Origin: Halomonas nitroreducens
Lineage (GTDB): Bacteria > Pseudomonadota > Gammaproteobacteria > Pseudomonadales > Halomonadaceae
Direction: 5' to 3'
DNA length: 64,000 nucleotides
Assembly (NCBI RefSeq): GCF_003966155.1
Contig: NZ_RXNS01000018.1
Span: forward strand, 1 to 64,000
The notes under the pieces are model-generated. The model made no database searches and was not told the DNA's origin. It was given only the letters and a program-made list of their open reading frames with translations. Of the stretch, positions 1-7,126 are shown in pieces. The number at the start of each line of letters is the position of its first letter. The first letter of the stretch is position 1. The translations under genes and the position numbers were made by a program.

Positions 1-70
1 GGATGGTCAGGCTCATCGGAGGTGCCATCTTCTGAAGGATGGCTTCCTTCCGCTCTGCGGGGTAACGCAT
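1..70 (-). CDS. IS3-type transposase OrfA, N-terminus only (cut by window edge)
   Basis: Reading the minus strand from the ATG at 70 gives a short peptide beginning MRYPAERKEAILQKM. This matches the usual start of IS3-type OrfA proteins, which carry a helix-turn-helix domain that binds the element ends. A ribosome binding site (GAGAGGTGATCAAC) precedes the start. The gene runs off the left edge, so only about 23 codons are visible. The sequence just upstream of the start (about 71-118) probably contains the terminal inverted repeat. The family call rests on the N-terminal resemblance alone. Confidence 0.6.
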   Translation of the reverse strand, partial: MRYPAERKEAILQKMAPPMSLTI

Positions 71-114
71 GTTGATCACCTCTCAATCCGTTTAGGTGAC
101 AACTACGCTGACAG

Positions 115-333
115 ATAGGGCATCGGGCCGCCCCCGAGGCCCATCTACCCGCCGAGGAGCAGGGCTTGCGCATCATGCACCGCAGCACCGTTCGCGGCGT
201 TCAGGACCTTGCGCCAGACTTCGGGCTGCCGCTCCATGTCGATATTTATGGACCCAACCCCCTCGGCAAAGGGGTCTGGCAAGGCGGGGGCATCGGCTTT
301 CGATGGGATGATGGTGTTCCCATGCAGAACTGA
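115..333 (+). pseudogene. Decayed C-terminal fragment resembling a GNAT acetyltransferase
   Basis: The frame ending at TGA 331-333 is open back into the putative IS end and has no plausible start. Its last residues (GLPLHVDIYGPNP followed by GIGFRWDDGVPMQ) resemble the C-terminal LPLxLHVExxNPAxxLYxxLGF block of GNAT acetyltransferases, but the LY-x2-LGF part is corrupted. The likely history is that the transposase-bearing element to the left removed the 5' part. This is inference from weak similarity; it could instead be an unrelated open frame. Confidence 0.25.
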
Positions 334-363
334 TCAAGGCTCGAATGGCCCGAAATCAGCTGA

Positions 364-498
364 CAGCGGGGGGCATTACAGCTACTGACACGGGAAGTGG
401 TCTACACCAGCATCACTCGTGCCCGCCGCTGGCTGATAATGGCGGAAACCGGCCGCAGCCAGGTGATGGATGCGGCGCCGATGTGTGATGGAGGTTAG
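364..498 (+). pseudogene. recD: recD 3' remnant (exodeoxyribonuclease V alpha subunit C-terminus)
   Basis: The frame closed by TAG at 496-498 encodes LLTREVVYTSITRARRWL, which corresponds to the conserved C-terminal RecD motif (LTRELVYTxxTRARRxL, helicase motif VI of the RecBCD alpha subunit). An in-frame stop lies at 361-363 and there is no start codon or upstream helicase domain, so only about 44 codons of a gene that normally exceeds 550 codons remain. It abuts the cassette array on its right. An insertion or deletion has most likely separated it from the rest of a recD gene. Confidence 0.6.
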
Positions 499-584
499 TG
501 GGTTGGGAAGATAAGCCTCAGCTCCTATCCTCAACCCATATTGGTGGCCCGCTTTCGGCCAGAAGCGGACATTCAGCAAGGCCT

Positions 585-668
585 GATTAACGCTGCCAAC
601 ACGCGCGGCTTTGTAGTGGAGGCGTAGCCTCAACGAAAAATCCTTCGGCGTGCTAAGCCTTGTTAGCT
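585..668 (-). repeat. attC-like recombination site 1 (integron cassette)
   Basis: On the minus strand the stop codon of the upstream gene (663-665) lies inside an R''-like core AGCTAAC (662-668). About 80 nt later comes an R'-like core GTTAATC (585-591). Between them is an imperfect palindrome with a GGC...CACGC / GCGTGTTGGC outer arm. The spacing, the stop codon inside the core and the orientation match attC sites of gene cassettes. The two cores deviate slightly from RYYYAAC and GTTRRRY. Confidence 0.6.
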
Positions 669-1136
669 GCATACCACCTCTTTAATGGACTGAACTCTTG
701 GATCACTTAAAATGGATCCTTTCAATACCAAGACATGGGCATTCACATGCTTCCGATAAGAAGCATACTCTCCAATCACCTCATGCGGTATTAACAGTGC
801 ATCAATGACATTGAAATCCTCGTCGTAGATCACTGCAGCCAGCACATCAAAATCTTTCTCAACATACTTACGTATTGCGCTTAGCTGGCGAGAACTATTC
901 TTGGATGTAACACGCCGCCCCTTGATCTGGAAACGCACTCCATCCTTGCTGATTGCGTCATAGCCCGCTTTTGAGTTGCTTTGAAGATCAAGACCAAGAG
1001 CCCTCGCTACAAGCCACTCCGTATAGTCTCCAAGAGGGTTGTTCTGAGTTCTTACGATACCCCTGGCTTTAAGCTCACTAGTCGCGGACGCCTGCAACTG
1101 TAGCAGATCTTTGACTGTTAATTTATTGAACTTCAC
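663..1136 (-). CDS. DUF6998-like PD-(D/E)XK nuclease-fold protein in a gene cassette
   Basis: A 157-residue protein starting at GTG with a purine-rich GGGGGCGA upstream. The segment GDYTEWLVARALGL followed by AGYDAISKDG and FQIKGRR has the E...D...QxK pattern of PD-(D/E)XK-fold proteins of the DUF6998 type, often annotated as restriction-like. The codon use is AT-richer than in the chromosomal genes to the right. The stop codon is embedded in an attC-like site and another attC-like site lies just upstream, so this is a single-gene integron-type cassette. The biological role is unknown; a nuclease activity is inferred from the fold motif only. Confidence 0.65.
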   Translation of the reverse strand: MKFNKLTVKDLLQLQASATSELKARGIVRTQNNPLGDYTEWLVARALGLDLQSNSKAGYDAISKDGVRFQIKGRRVTSKNSSRQLSAIRKYVEKDFDVLAAVIYDEDFNVIDALLIPHEVIGEYASYRKHVNAHVLVLKGSILSDPRVQSIKEVVCS

Positions 1137-1149
1137 TCGCCCCCCATGA

Positions 1150-1236
1150 AACTAACGCCAGCCATAAGCGGCGCCCTGACAAGGGCGTCCGGTGGAGGGC
1201 CGTAGGCCCGGAACAAACTTGATGGATTTGTTAATT
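1150..1236 (-). repeat. attC-like recombination site 2 (integron cassette)
   Basis: On the minus strand the TAA of the cupin gene (1231-1233) sits inside an AATTAAC core (1230-1236) and a GCGTTAGTT core (R' 1150-1156) closes the site. The interior contains GGGCC-TAC-GGCCC and CGCCC-TTGTCA-GGGCG hairpins. The length of 87 nt and the placement immediately after the gene match attC organisation, and it has the same orientation as the sites at 585-668 and 1578-1667. Confidence 0.65.
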
Positions 1237-1545
1237 GGCGGGGTTAAACCAGAACTCGATTTCATCTGTGTCTACCTCAAAATCAGCCGCATGCTCCACA
1301 CCAACTGGAACATGATACCAGTCGCCCACACCGTAGCGTTCTATTCGCCCTCCAATCGTGAGGATCAGTTCTCCACGGATAATAACCCCATGATTCTCCG
1401 TCTCATGGGCATGCGGAGGAATACTGGTTCCCGACGGATAGGAAGCAAACAAGACATCAGCGCCCTCAGCAGCGAGCCTGTAAGCATCAAACCGCCCATC
1501 GAAAAGCGGAAGCGTACGGATTTTGTCTGGATACTTCCCTGGCAT
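1231..1545 (-). CDS. Small cupin-domain protein in a gene cassette
   Basis: A 104-residue single-domain cupin. The start chosen is the ATG at 1545, preceded by a strong AAAGGAGG site 5 nt away. The motif SGTSIPPHAHETENHGVIIRG matches cupin motif 1 (G-x5-HxH-x3,4-E-x6-G) with the metal-binding HxH and E, and GDWYHVPVGVEHAADF matches motif 2 (G-x5-PxG-x2-H-x3-N-like). Small cupins can be isomerases, dioxygenases or sensors, and the substrate cannot be told. It lies between two attC-like sites and has an unusually good ribosome site, consistent with a mobile cassette carrying its own translation signals. Confidence 0.75.
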   Translation of the reverse strand: MPGKYPDKIRTLPLFDGRFDAYRLAAEGADVLFASYPSGTSIPPHAHETENHGVIIRGELILTIGGRIERYGVGDWYHVPVGVEHAADFEVDTDEIEFWFNPAN

Positions 1546-1577
1546 TGAAACCTCCTTTGTTTCGACCCATGGGGGAC

Positions 1578-1667
1578 AAATAACGCTGAGGCAACCGGCG
1601 CCGGAGCGCCAGCGGAGGGAACCAAAAGCGCCACGCTTTTGGCGTCCGGTTGACCGCCTTGTTAAGC
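1578..1667 (-). repeat. attC-like recombination site 3 (integron cassette)
   Basis: This is the clearest of the three sites. The R'' core GCTTAAC (1661-1667, exact RYYYAAC) overlaps the stop codon of the upstream gene, and the R' core GTTATTT lies at 1578-1584. Inside are complementary arms TCAACCGG / CCGGTTG and a central stem CCAAAAGCG-TGG-CGCTTTTGG. The length is 90 nt. The folded bottom strand would form the extended hairpin needed for integrase recognition. Confidence 0.75.
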
Positions 1668-2129
1668 ATTTACAGCACCTCGGTTTGGTATAAGCTCGAT
1701 TCCCATTTCTCGGTACCGAGCTAGCGGATCGTTGCCATCCCAATCCTTTGGCATACTCTTATTCAAACCCGCCGATTTGAGTATCTCATCCTCATCCTTC
1801 GTGATCAGCGCAATCAGGTTTAGCCGCTCTAGCAAAGCGCGATTTGAAGGCTCATCGACAGTATCTAAGACCAGTAAACGCCGCTGAAGACAAATGAATG
1901 GCACCGCATGATCATAAACCAGCTTTCCTTTCCCAAATGATAGGCCCACTGCAGATATTGAACGATATTGTGCAGCCGCAGTTTTTGATCCGGCTCTGCG
2001 TTCCCACAAAAAGTGGATGGGCTCTCGAAGTGCTTTAGAAAATACTGAAGCAGGCATACCCATTGCACTGACGCGCTGACAATAACGAACGGCCTCAGCT
2101 ATCAATTCCAGTCGCTTAGACTCGCTCAT
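1662..2129 (-). CDS. Hypothetical protein in a gene cassette
   Basis: The protein has 155 residues from the ATG at 2129; a TTG at 2159 in the same frame is an alternative start. I do not recognise a family. It is soluble, of mixed charge, without a signal peptide or membrane segment, and ends YREMGIELIPNRGAVNA. AAGGA lies directly before the ATG, which is too close for a normal ribosome site, so the start is uncertain. Its stop codon lies in the attC-like site 3 and a GTTAAGC core-like heptamer lies upstream at 2185-2191. This makes it the first cassette of the visible array in reading order. The role is unknown. Confidence 0.55.
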   Translation of the reverse strand: MSESKRLELIAEAVRYCQRVSAMGMPASVFSKALREPIHFLWERRAGSKTAAAQYRSISAVGLSFGKGKLVYDHAVPFICLQRRLLVLDTVDEPSNRALLERLNLIALITKDEDEILKSAGLNKSMPKDWDGNDPLARYREMGIELIPNRGAVNA

Positions 2130-2221
2130 GTCCTTAGCTTTCAACTGATACGCTCCCAACGAACAGATTTAAAGGACTCTCAGTGCTTAACAGGTATTAG
2201 ACCGCGTGCTCAATATTTCAC

Positions 2222-2243
2222 TTGAACGCGCATGCGCGTTCAA
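2222..2243. repeat. 22-bp perfect palindrome
   Basis: The half-site TTGAACGCGCA is followed immediately by its exact reverse complement, with no spacer. AATATT hexamers flank it on both sides (2212-2217 and 2245-2250). It lies in the non-coding interval between the first cassette gene and the IS1182-type element. It could be an operator, a remnant of a recombination site, or the target of a mobile element. Confidence 0.6.
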
Positions 2244-2399
2244 CAATATTATACTGCGCACTCGAACACATCGCATCCCATTGAAACCCTTGGATATTAA
2301 GTATAACTCGGCAGTATAACACCGATCATCGTGCATGCTGCATATCCCCAATGAACGTGCTCGCTGCCTTTTCCGGCATGTCGGCTTTGGGTCCTGGCC

Positions 2400-4074
2400 G
2401 TGTGAAAACAGAAAAATCTAGTCTGACTCAAGAACTTCCCCCCTCAGCTTCCTGATGAGCCCACACAAGCCATTGTTTGGATGATTGCCGACTGATGCTG
2501 GAGTGAGATCTGGAAATCAGGAAACCATCAGAAAGCAAATATCTCACCCTTATGGCCCTTGAAAACATGAGGAAAAAGGGCTGTTACGCCCTCGCAGCCC
2601 TCATCAATCCATTGACTCCCAAGATCTTTATGACACGCTTCAGGTTGTACGCCAACACATGAAGACTCATTTCCGTGCTCACATTTCTGAGCCGCTTTGT
2701 CGCGAAGTGTGTCGCCCCCATCCAAGCCTTCAGCGTGCCAAAGGGATGCTCCACCGTTTGTCGCCTTAGGCGCATCATCTCTGGATTCCAATCGAGGCGT
2801 GACTGTGCGGCTTCAAGCACATCTTCATGCTCCCAACGCTTGATCCGTCGTTGCTTGCCAGTCGTACATTTTTCTTTCATAGCGCAGGTTGCACATCCCG
2901 AACTCCAATAAGCATGCAGCTTCATCCCTTTATCTATCGTTTCATACCGCCATGTCAGCCGCTGTCCAGCGGGACAGGAATATTCATTGCTTTCAGGGAG
3001 ATACCGAAATGCGTCTCTTGGGAAAAAGCCCTTTGCCTGGCTTGGCGATGTCATCGGCTTGGGGAGATAGGTAGTGATCCCTTCCTTGTGACAGGCCAGT
3101 ATCTTCTCGCCCTTGAAGTAGCCTCTGTCAGCCACGACCTTCAGCTCCTTGATGCCAGTGGCCTCCCGCGCTTGCTTGGCCATATTAGAGGGCTGCCCCC
3201 GGTCATGCCCGACGTTGGTTACCTCATGGGCCACAATCAAATGGTGCTGGCTATCCACCGCAGTCTGTACGTTGTAACCCACATTTCCTGTACCTCTGCC
3301 ACTGGTGGCCATCGCTCTGGCATCCGGATCCGTCAAGGATACTTGCTGATCGGGAGACTTCAGCCTCTCCTCCTCAACTGCTTGTAGCCGTGCAGTTTCT
3401 TCCCGGAGCTTCGTGATTTTTTCCTTCAGGTGCGCTGTTTTGGCCTCGGCCAGAGCAGGCTCATCTCGGTCGGCTGCATCAAGCTGACCAAGGTACCGGT
3501 TGAAAGTTTCTTCGATCTGCTCAAGGCGCCGTTTCATCTTGGTCGCCGTGAAATTTCGGTTGCGGTTGTTGACGGCTTTGAACTTGCTACCATCGATGGC
3601 CACGATGGCTTGTGAGAACAGATCCAGCCGCCGGCAAAGCACGATGAACTCTCGACAGACACGGCGGATGGCCTCGCCGTTATCCTTTCGGAAGTCTGCG
3701 ATCGTCTTGAAATCCGGTGTCAGGCGCTCCGTCAGCCACATCAGCTCGACATTACGCTGCGTCTCGCGCTCCAGGCGGCGACTCGACTGGATACGATTGA
3801 GGTAGCCGTAGATATAGAGCTTCAGGAGTACAGCGGGATGATAGGCGGGCCTTCCTGTCGCATGCGGATCGACGCCCTTGAAACCAAGCCCTCTGAGATC
3901 GAGGCCCTCTACGAACGCCTCAATAGCACGGACCGGGTTATCGTCTGCGATGAAGTCGTCCAAAAGCGCGGGGAACAACGTGCTTTGATCTCGGGCTTCA
4001 CCTACCACGAATCGCTTCATCGCCATTTCCTCAGCGGACCTGGGCAAAGTATAGCGGCCGGTGCGTTTTCACAC
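2400..4074 (-). mobile_element. IS1182-family insertion sequence, complete
   Basis: The element is delimited by the shared inverted ends GTGTGAAAAC (2400-2409) and its reverse complement (4065-4074), enclosing one full transposase gene. The span of about 1.7 kb is normal for IS1182-family elements. The true termini may extend a few bases outside the 10-bp match because flanking bases differ, and no clear target duplication is seen. It separates the cassette array from the conserved chromosome on the right. Confidence 0.7.
2584..4020 (-). CDS. IS1182-family transposase
   Basis: A 478-residue DDE transposase. The start chosen is the ATG at 4020 because GAGGA lies 7 nt upstream; another ATG at 4026 is too close to that site. 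The N-terminal part (FIADDNPVRAIEAFVEGLDL) is the usual IS1182 N-terminal domain. The catalytic residues are visible as VAIDGSKF (first D), VVADRGYF (second D) and QTVEHPFGTLKAWMG (E). A cysteine cluster (CATCAMKEKC) lies between the second D and the E. There is no truncation, so the element may be active. Confidence 0.95.
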   Translation of the reverse strand: MKRFVVGEARDQSTLFPALLDDFIADDNPVRAIEAFVEGLDLRGLGFKGVDPHATGRPAYHPAVLLKLYIYGYLNRIQSSRRLERETQRNVELMWLTERLTPDFKTIADFRKDNGEAIRRVCREFIVLCRRLDLFSQAIVAIDGSKFKAVNNRNRNFTATKMKRRLEQIEETFNRYLGQLDAADRDEPALAEAKTAHLKEKITKLREETARLQAVEEERLKSPDQQVSLTDPDARAMATSGRGTGNVGYNVQTAVDSQHHLIVAHEVTNVGHDRGQPSNMAKQAREATGIKELKVVADRGYFKGEKILACHKEGITTYLPKPMTSPSQAKGFFPRDAFRYLPESNEYSCPAGQRLTWRYETIDKGMKLHAYWSSGCATCAMKEKCTTGKQRRIKRWEHEDVLEAAQSRLDWNPEMMRLRRQTVEHPFGTLKAWMGATHFATKRLRNVSTEMSLHVLAYNLKRVIKILGVNGLMRAARA

Positions 4075-4095
4075 AGTCTCGGTCGATAGCGGACG

Positions 4096-4440
4096 TCACT
4101 CAACAAGCTCCGTCACCTTACTGACATCAAACGCCAGCCGCCCAGCAATCGCCTGCATCTCGTCGATCGGCTGTTCATAGCTCCAGGCTACATCGGCAAT
4201 ATCGGGCAGCGAATAATAGGTGGTATCGCCCTTGAACGGGCAGTGGGTGACGGTGGACGAAACCGATAGCTTCGACATATCCACACCCGCTCGCGGAACA
4301 TACTGACGGTGTGGATAGCCGCGCTCGCGCAGTTCGATGGCATTGCGGGTATCGGCGATCAGGGTGTCGCCAGCAAAGATTCGCACTCGCCGAGTATACG
4401 GATGCAGGGTAATGCGGGGGTCAGCGGTATGATCGGCCAT
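4096..4440 (-). CDS. DUF427 family protein
   Basis: The protein has 114 residues, a normal length for DUF427 proteins. The conserved pattern is visible: an N-terminal strand with IRVFxGDTxIADT-like sequence (VRIFAGDTLIADTRNAIEL), then THCPFKGDTTYYSL and AWSYEQP. The start is the ATG at 4440 with AAGGGA upstream; an upstream ATG at 4470 lacks a ribosome site. A TAGGCT -10-like box lies on the minus strand at 4472-4477. The biochemical role of this small beta-rich family is not known. Confidence 0.9.
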   Translation of the reverse strand: MADHTADPRITLHPYTRRVRIFAGDTLIADTRNAIELRERGYPHRQYVPRAGVDMSKLSVSSTVTHCPFKGDTTYYSLPDIADVAWSYEQPIDEMQAIAGRLAFDVSKVTELVE

Positions 4441-4652
4441 CGGCAGTCCCTTGCTGGCTGGCTGAGCCATCAGCCTAGAGCGGGGGAAACAGAATGTCAG
4501 CGCTTGAAGACAATTTTTCTTAGGTCAATTCGTCTAGGCCCGACCTTAGCTGATAAAGGCCCGCTCGGTGCCCACCGAACCATCGCACGCTTGGCGCCAA
4601 CGCCCCTCCCCGCCATGATGGTGGCGATCATGGACTGCGGGAGACTCTCAGG

Positions 4653-5309
4653 ATGAACCAGACACAACGCGAACCGGTGCCGCTGACGGCGCTGGGCGGC
4701 CGGAAGGTCCTCTTCGTGATGGCGGCCGATGCCGAATACGGTCCGCATCTCAGGGAACGCTTCACCCCCTTTATGACCGGCGTGGGGCCCGTCGAGGCGG
4801 CAGTGGAGCTCACCGCCGCCCTGGCCGAGCTCGAGGCGCGCGGGCGGCTGCCGGACCTGGTGGTCTCGCTGGGCTCGGCGGGTAGCCGGGCGCTGGAGCA
4901 GACCGAGGTCTATCAGGCCACCTCGGTCGCCTACCGCGACATGGACGCCTCGCCGCTGGGCTTCGATAAAGGCATCACGCCCTTTCTCGACCTGCCGGCG
5001 ATCCTCCCGCTGCCGCTGCGCATTCCCGGTATTCGCGAGGCCTCGCTTTCGACCGGCGCAAATATCGTCTCTGGCGCGGCCTATGCCGCCATCGCCGCCG
5101 ACATGGTGGACATGGAAAGCTATGCCTGCCTGCGCGCCTGCACGCGCTTCGACGTGCCGCTCGTGGTGCTCCGCGGCATCTCGGACGGCAAGGCGGAGCT
5201 GCACCACGTCGACGACTGGACGGAGTATCTCCACGTCATCGACGAGAAGCTGGCCGCCGCCGTGGACCGCCTGGGCGAGGCCATCGGCCAGGGGCTGTTG
5301 ACGCGCTGA
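4653..5309 (+). CDS. 5'-methylthioadenosine/S-adenosylhomocysteine nucleosidase family protein
   Basis: The 218-residue protein has a purine nucleoside phosphorylase fold. It opens with KVLFVMAADAEYGP, the usual beta1 and following loop of MTA/SAH nucleosidases, then VSLGSAGS (family GxAG-type loop), VDMESYA (substrate ribose-binding VxMEG/S-A motif) and LRGISDG with the catalytic aspartate. These enzymes cleave the glycosidic bond of methylthioadenosine or S-adenosylhomocysteine in methionine salvage. Sequence details fit the divergent proteobacterial group better than E. coli MtnN, so substrate preference is uncertain. It appears to be transcribed alone. Confidence 0.85.
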   Translation: MNQTQREPVPLTALGGRKVLFVMAADAEYGPHLRERFTPFMTGVGPVEAAVELTAALAELEARGRLPDLVVSLGSAGSRALEQTEVYQATSVAYRDMDASPLGFDKGITPFLDLPAILPLPLRIPGIREASLSTGANIVSGAAYAAIAADMVDMESYACLRACTRFDVPLVVLRGISDGKAELHHVDDWTEYLHVIDEKLAAAVDRLGEAIGQGLLTR

Positions 5310-5424
5310 GGCACCGGGCCGGGGGCAGGTACGGGGCATACGGCGCTCTTGAGGTGTCGCCGACGCGCCGACCTTCTAGGCTTGGGCTGGTAAGGGACGT
5401 TTCGGAACCGCTCAAGGAGGCGCC

Positions 5425-6420
5425 ATGCCCACCACCCGCACGACCTCGCCCGCCCTGGAGCGGGCCCACCTGGTGTGGGATCTGCTCATCATCGTGCTGG
5501 TGATCGCCAACCTGGCCCTGCTGCTGTTCGACAGCCTGTTCCTGCTGCCGCCGCTCAACGCCGCCTTCGAGGCCGTCGCCCCCGGCCTGCACGCCGCCTA
5601 CGACCGGCACATCCATGCCAACTTCCTCACCATCGACCTGATGTTCGTGGCCGTCTTCCTGCTCGACGTACTGCTGGGCTGGGCGGTGGCCATCGCCGAG
5701 CGGCACTACCACCGCTGGTTCTTCTACCCCTTCGTGCACTGGTACGACGTGCTCGGCTGCATCCCGCTGGGCGGCTTCCGGCTGCTGCGCATCCTGCGCG
5801 TCATCTCGCTGCTGCACCGCCTGCAGCGCATGGGCCTGATCGACGTGCGCCGCTGGTACCTCTACAGCGTGGTCGCCAAGTACTACGACATCCTGCTGGA
5901 GGAGCTCACCGACCGCATCGCCATCCGCATGCTCGACAACGTCCAGCACGAGCTCCGCGCCGGCGACGGACTTTCCACCCCGGTGATGGAACGGGTGGTA
6001 CGGCCCCGCAAGCAGGCGCTGATCCGCGAGATCAGCCAGCGGCTGGAGGCCATGGCGGGCGACGCCTATACCCACAACCGCGACGACACCCTGCGCTACG
6101 TGCGCGGGCTGGTCGGCCGCACCCTGGCGGAGAGCCCGGAGCTCAAGCGGCTCGGGCGCCTGCCGCTGGGCAGCCAGCTGGCCCGGGGGCTCGAGGCCTC
6201 GCTCTCCGACCTGGCCTGCCACCTGGTCGACGAGGCCCTGGAAGGCCTGAGGTCGGCGGAGTTCTCCGCCCTGGTGGAACACTTGGCCGAGAGCGGCTTC
6301 GATGCCTGGCTGCGCACCGATTCCCATACCGAACAGATCACCGAGCAGGTGCTGGTGGACATGCTGGAACTGCTCAAGGAGCAGATCGCGGTCAAGGGCT
6401 GGCAGCACAAGTACGAATGA
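5425..6420 (+). CDS. Membrane protein with ion-channel-like S4 segment
   Basis: A 331-residue protein with a strong AAGGAGG site 6 nt before the ATG. The N-terminal third has two clear membrane helices (about residues 18-41 and 70-92), then FYPFVHWYDVLGCIPLGG and an arginine-spaced helix RLLRILRVISLLHRLQR that resembles the S4 voltage-sensor of ion-transport proteins. The remaining 200 residues are soluble and helical, without a pore-loop signature. Related proteins are annotated only as ion transporter-like or hypothetical. A TAGGCT box lies at 5377-5382. Channel activity is not established. Confidence 0.6.
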   Translation: MPTTRTTSPALERAHLVWDLLIIVLVIANLALLLFDSLFLLPPLNAAFEAVAPGLHAAYDRHIHANFLTIDLMFVAVFLLDVLLGWAVAIAERHYHRWFFYPFVHWYDVLGCIPLGGFRLLRILRVISLLHRLQRMGLIDVRRWYLYSVVAKYYDILLEELTDRIAIRMLDNVQHELRAGDGLSTPVMERVVRPRKQALIREISQRLEAMAGDAYTHNRDDTLRYVRGLVGRTLAESPELKRLGRLPLGSQLARGLEASLSDLACHLVDEALEGLRSAEFSALVEHLAESGFDAWLRTDSHTEQITEQVLVDMLELLKEQIAVKGWQHKYE

Positions 6421-6496
6421 GCCCGCCGCCGTCGCGAAGCAGCCTGGCCGGGGCAGGTCGCGGCGGCGCGAGGCTACTTGCTTCGCAAGCTCCCCC

Positions 6497-7111
6497 TCAC
6501 AGCTCGCCCGTTGCCAGCGGCAACCACACGTGCTCGTAGCTGATGGATAACGCGACCCACACCAGCAACGCCGCCATCGCGAGGCTGAAGCCCTTGAGAA
6601 TCGTCGGGTTCTCGATGCGCCGCCCGACCACGGCACCGATCAGTGCATAGCTGCCGGGGGCACCGAAGGCCAGCGCCGCCAGCCCCAGCGACCAGAGCAT
6701 CAGGCTGGCGCCGTGGATGCCGGCGGCGGGGAACTGGATGGTGGCGATCGGCAAGGTCGCGATCATGCCCTTGGGGTTGCAGAGCTGCATGATCAAACCA
6801 TCGCGAAAGCTCAGCACGCGTGACGCCTGGCGAATGGCCCCCGGATCGATGCTGGAGCGGGCGACCTTGATGGCGAGGTAGAGGATATAGGCGCATCCCA
6901 GCGCCCCCACCACGGCGAGCATGTCGCCCCGCACCCAGGCCGTGCCGACCCAGCCGAACCCCAGGAAGAGTACCAGCATGGCCAGCCCCACCCCGACGAA
7001 GAAGCCGAGGGAGGTTCTGGCCTGGCCGTTGAGGCCTGCATTCAGGCCGAGCAGGTTCACGGGCCCAGGCGTGTACATGACGCCCAGGGCATAGGCGACG
7101 ATCTCTAACAT
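6497..7111 (-). CDS. LysE/RhtB family amino-acid exporter
   Basis: The 204-residue integral membrane protein has about six hydrophobic segments. The N-terminus (GVMYTPGPVNLLGLNAGLNGQ) carries the TPGP motif typical of LysE-family exporters, and the central MQLCNPKGMIA matches the family NPK motif. These proteins export amino acids or related small molecules using the proton gradient. The gene lies 15 nt after the AraC-type regulator and on the same strand, suggesting that the regulator controls it and that both share a transcript. The substrate cannot be told. Confidence 0.9.
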   Translation of the reverse strand: MLEIVAYALGVMYTPGPVNLLGLNAGLNGQARTSLGFFVGVGLAMLVLFLGFGWVGTAWVRGDMLAVVGALGCAYILYLAIKVARSSIDPGAIRQASRVLSFRDGLIMQLCNPKGMIATLPIATIQFPAAGIHGASLMLWSLGLAALAFGAPGSYALIGAVVGRRIENPTILKGFSLAMAALLVWVALSISYEHVWLPLATGEL

Positions 7112-7126
7112 GGGGGAAGCCTCGGG

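Noticed and set aside
382..672. A 96-codon open frame on the minus strand across the attC-like site 1.
   Set aside because: It runs through the palindromic recombination site and the recD remnant, has no ribosome site and no family match. Such frames commonly arise by reading through attC sites.
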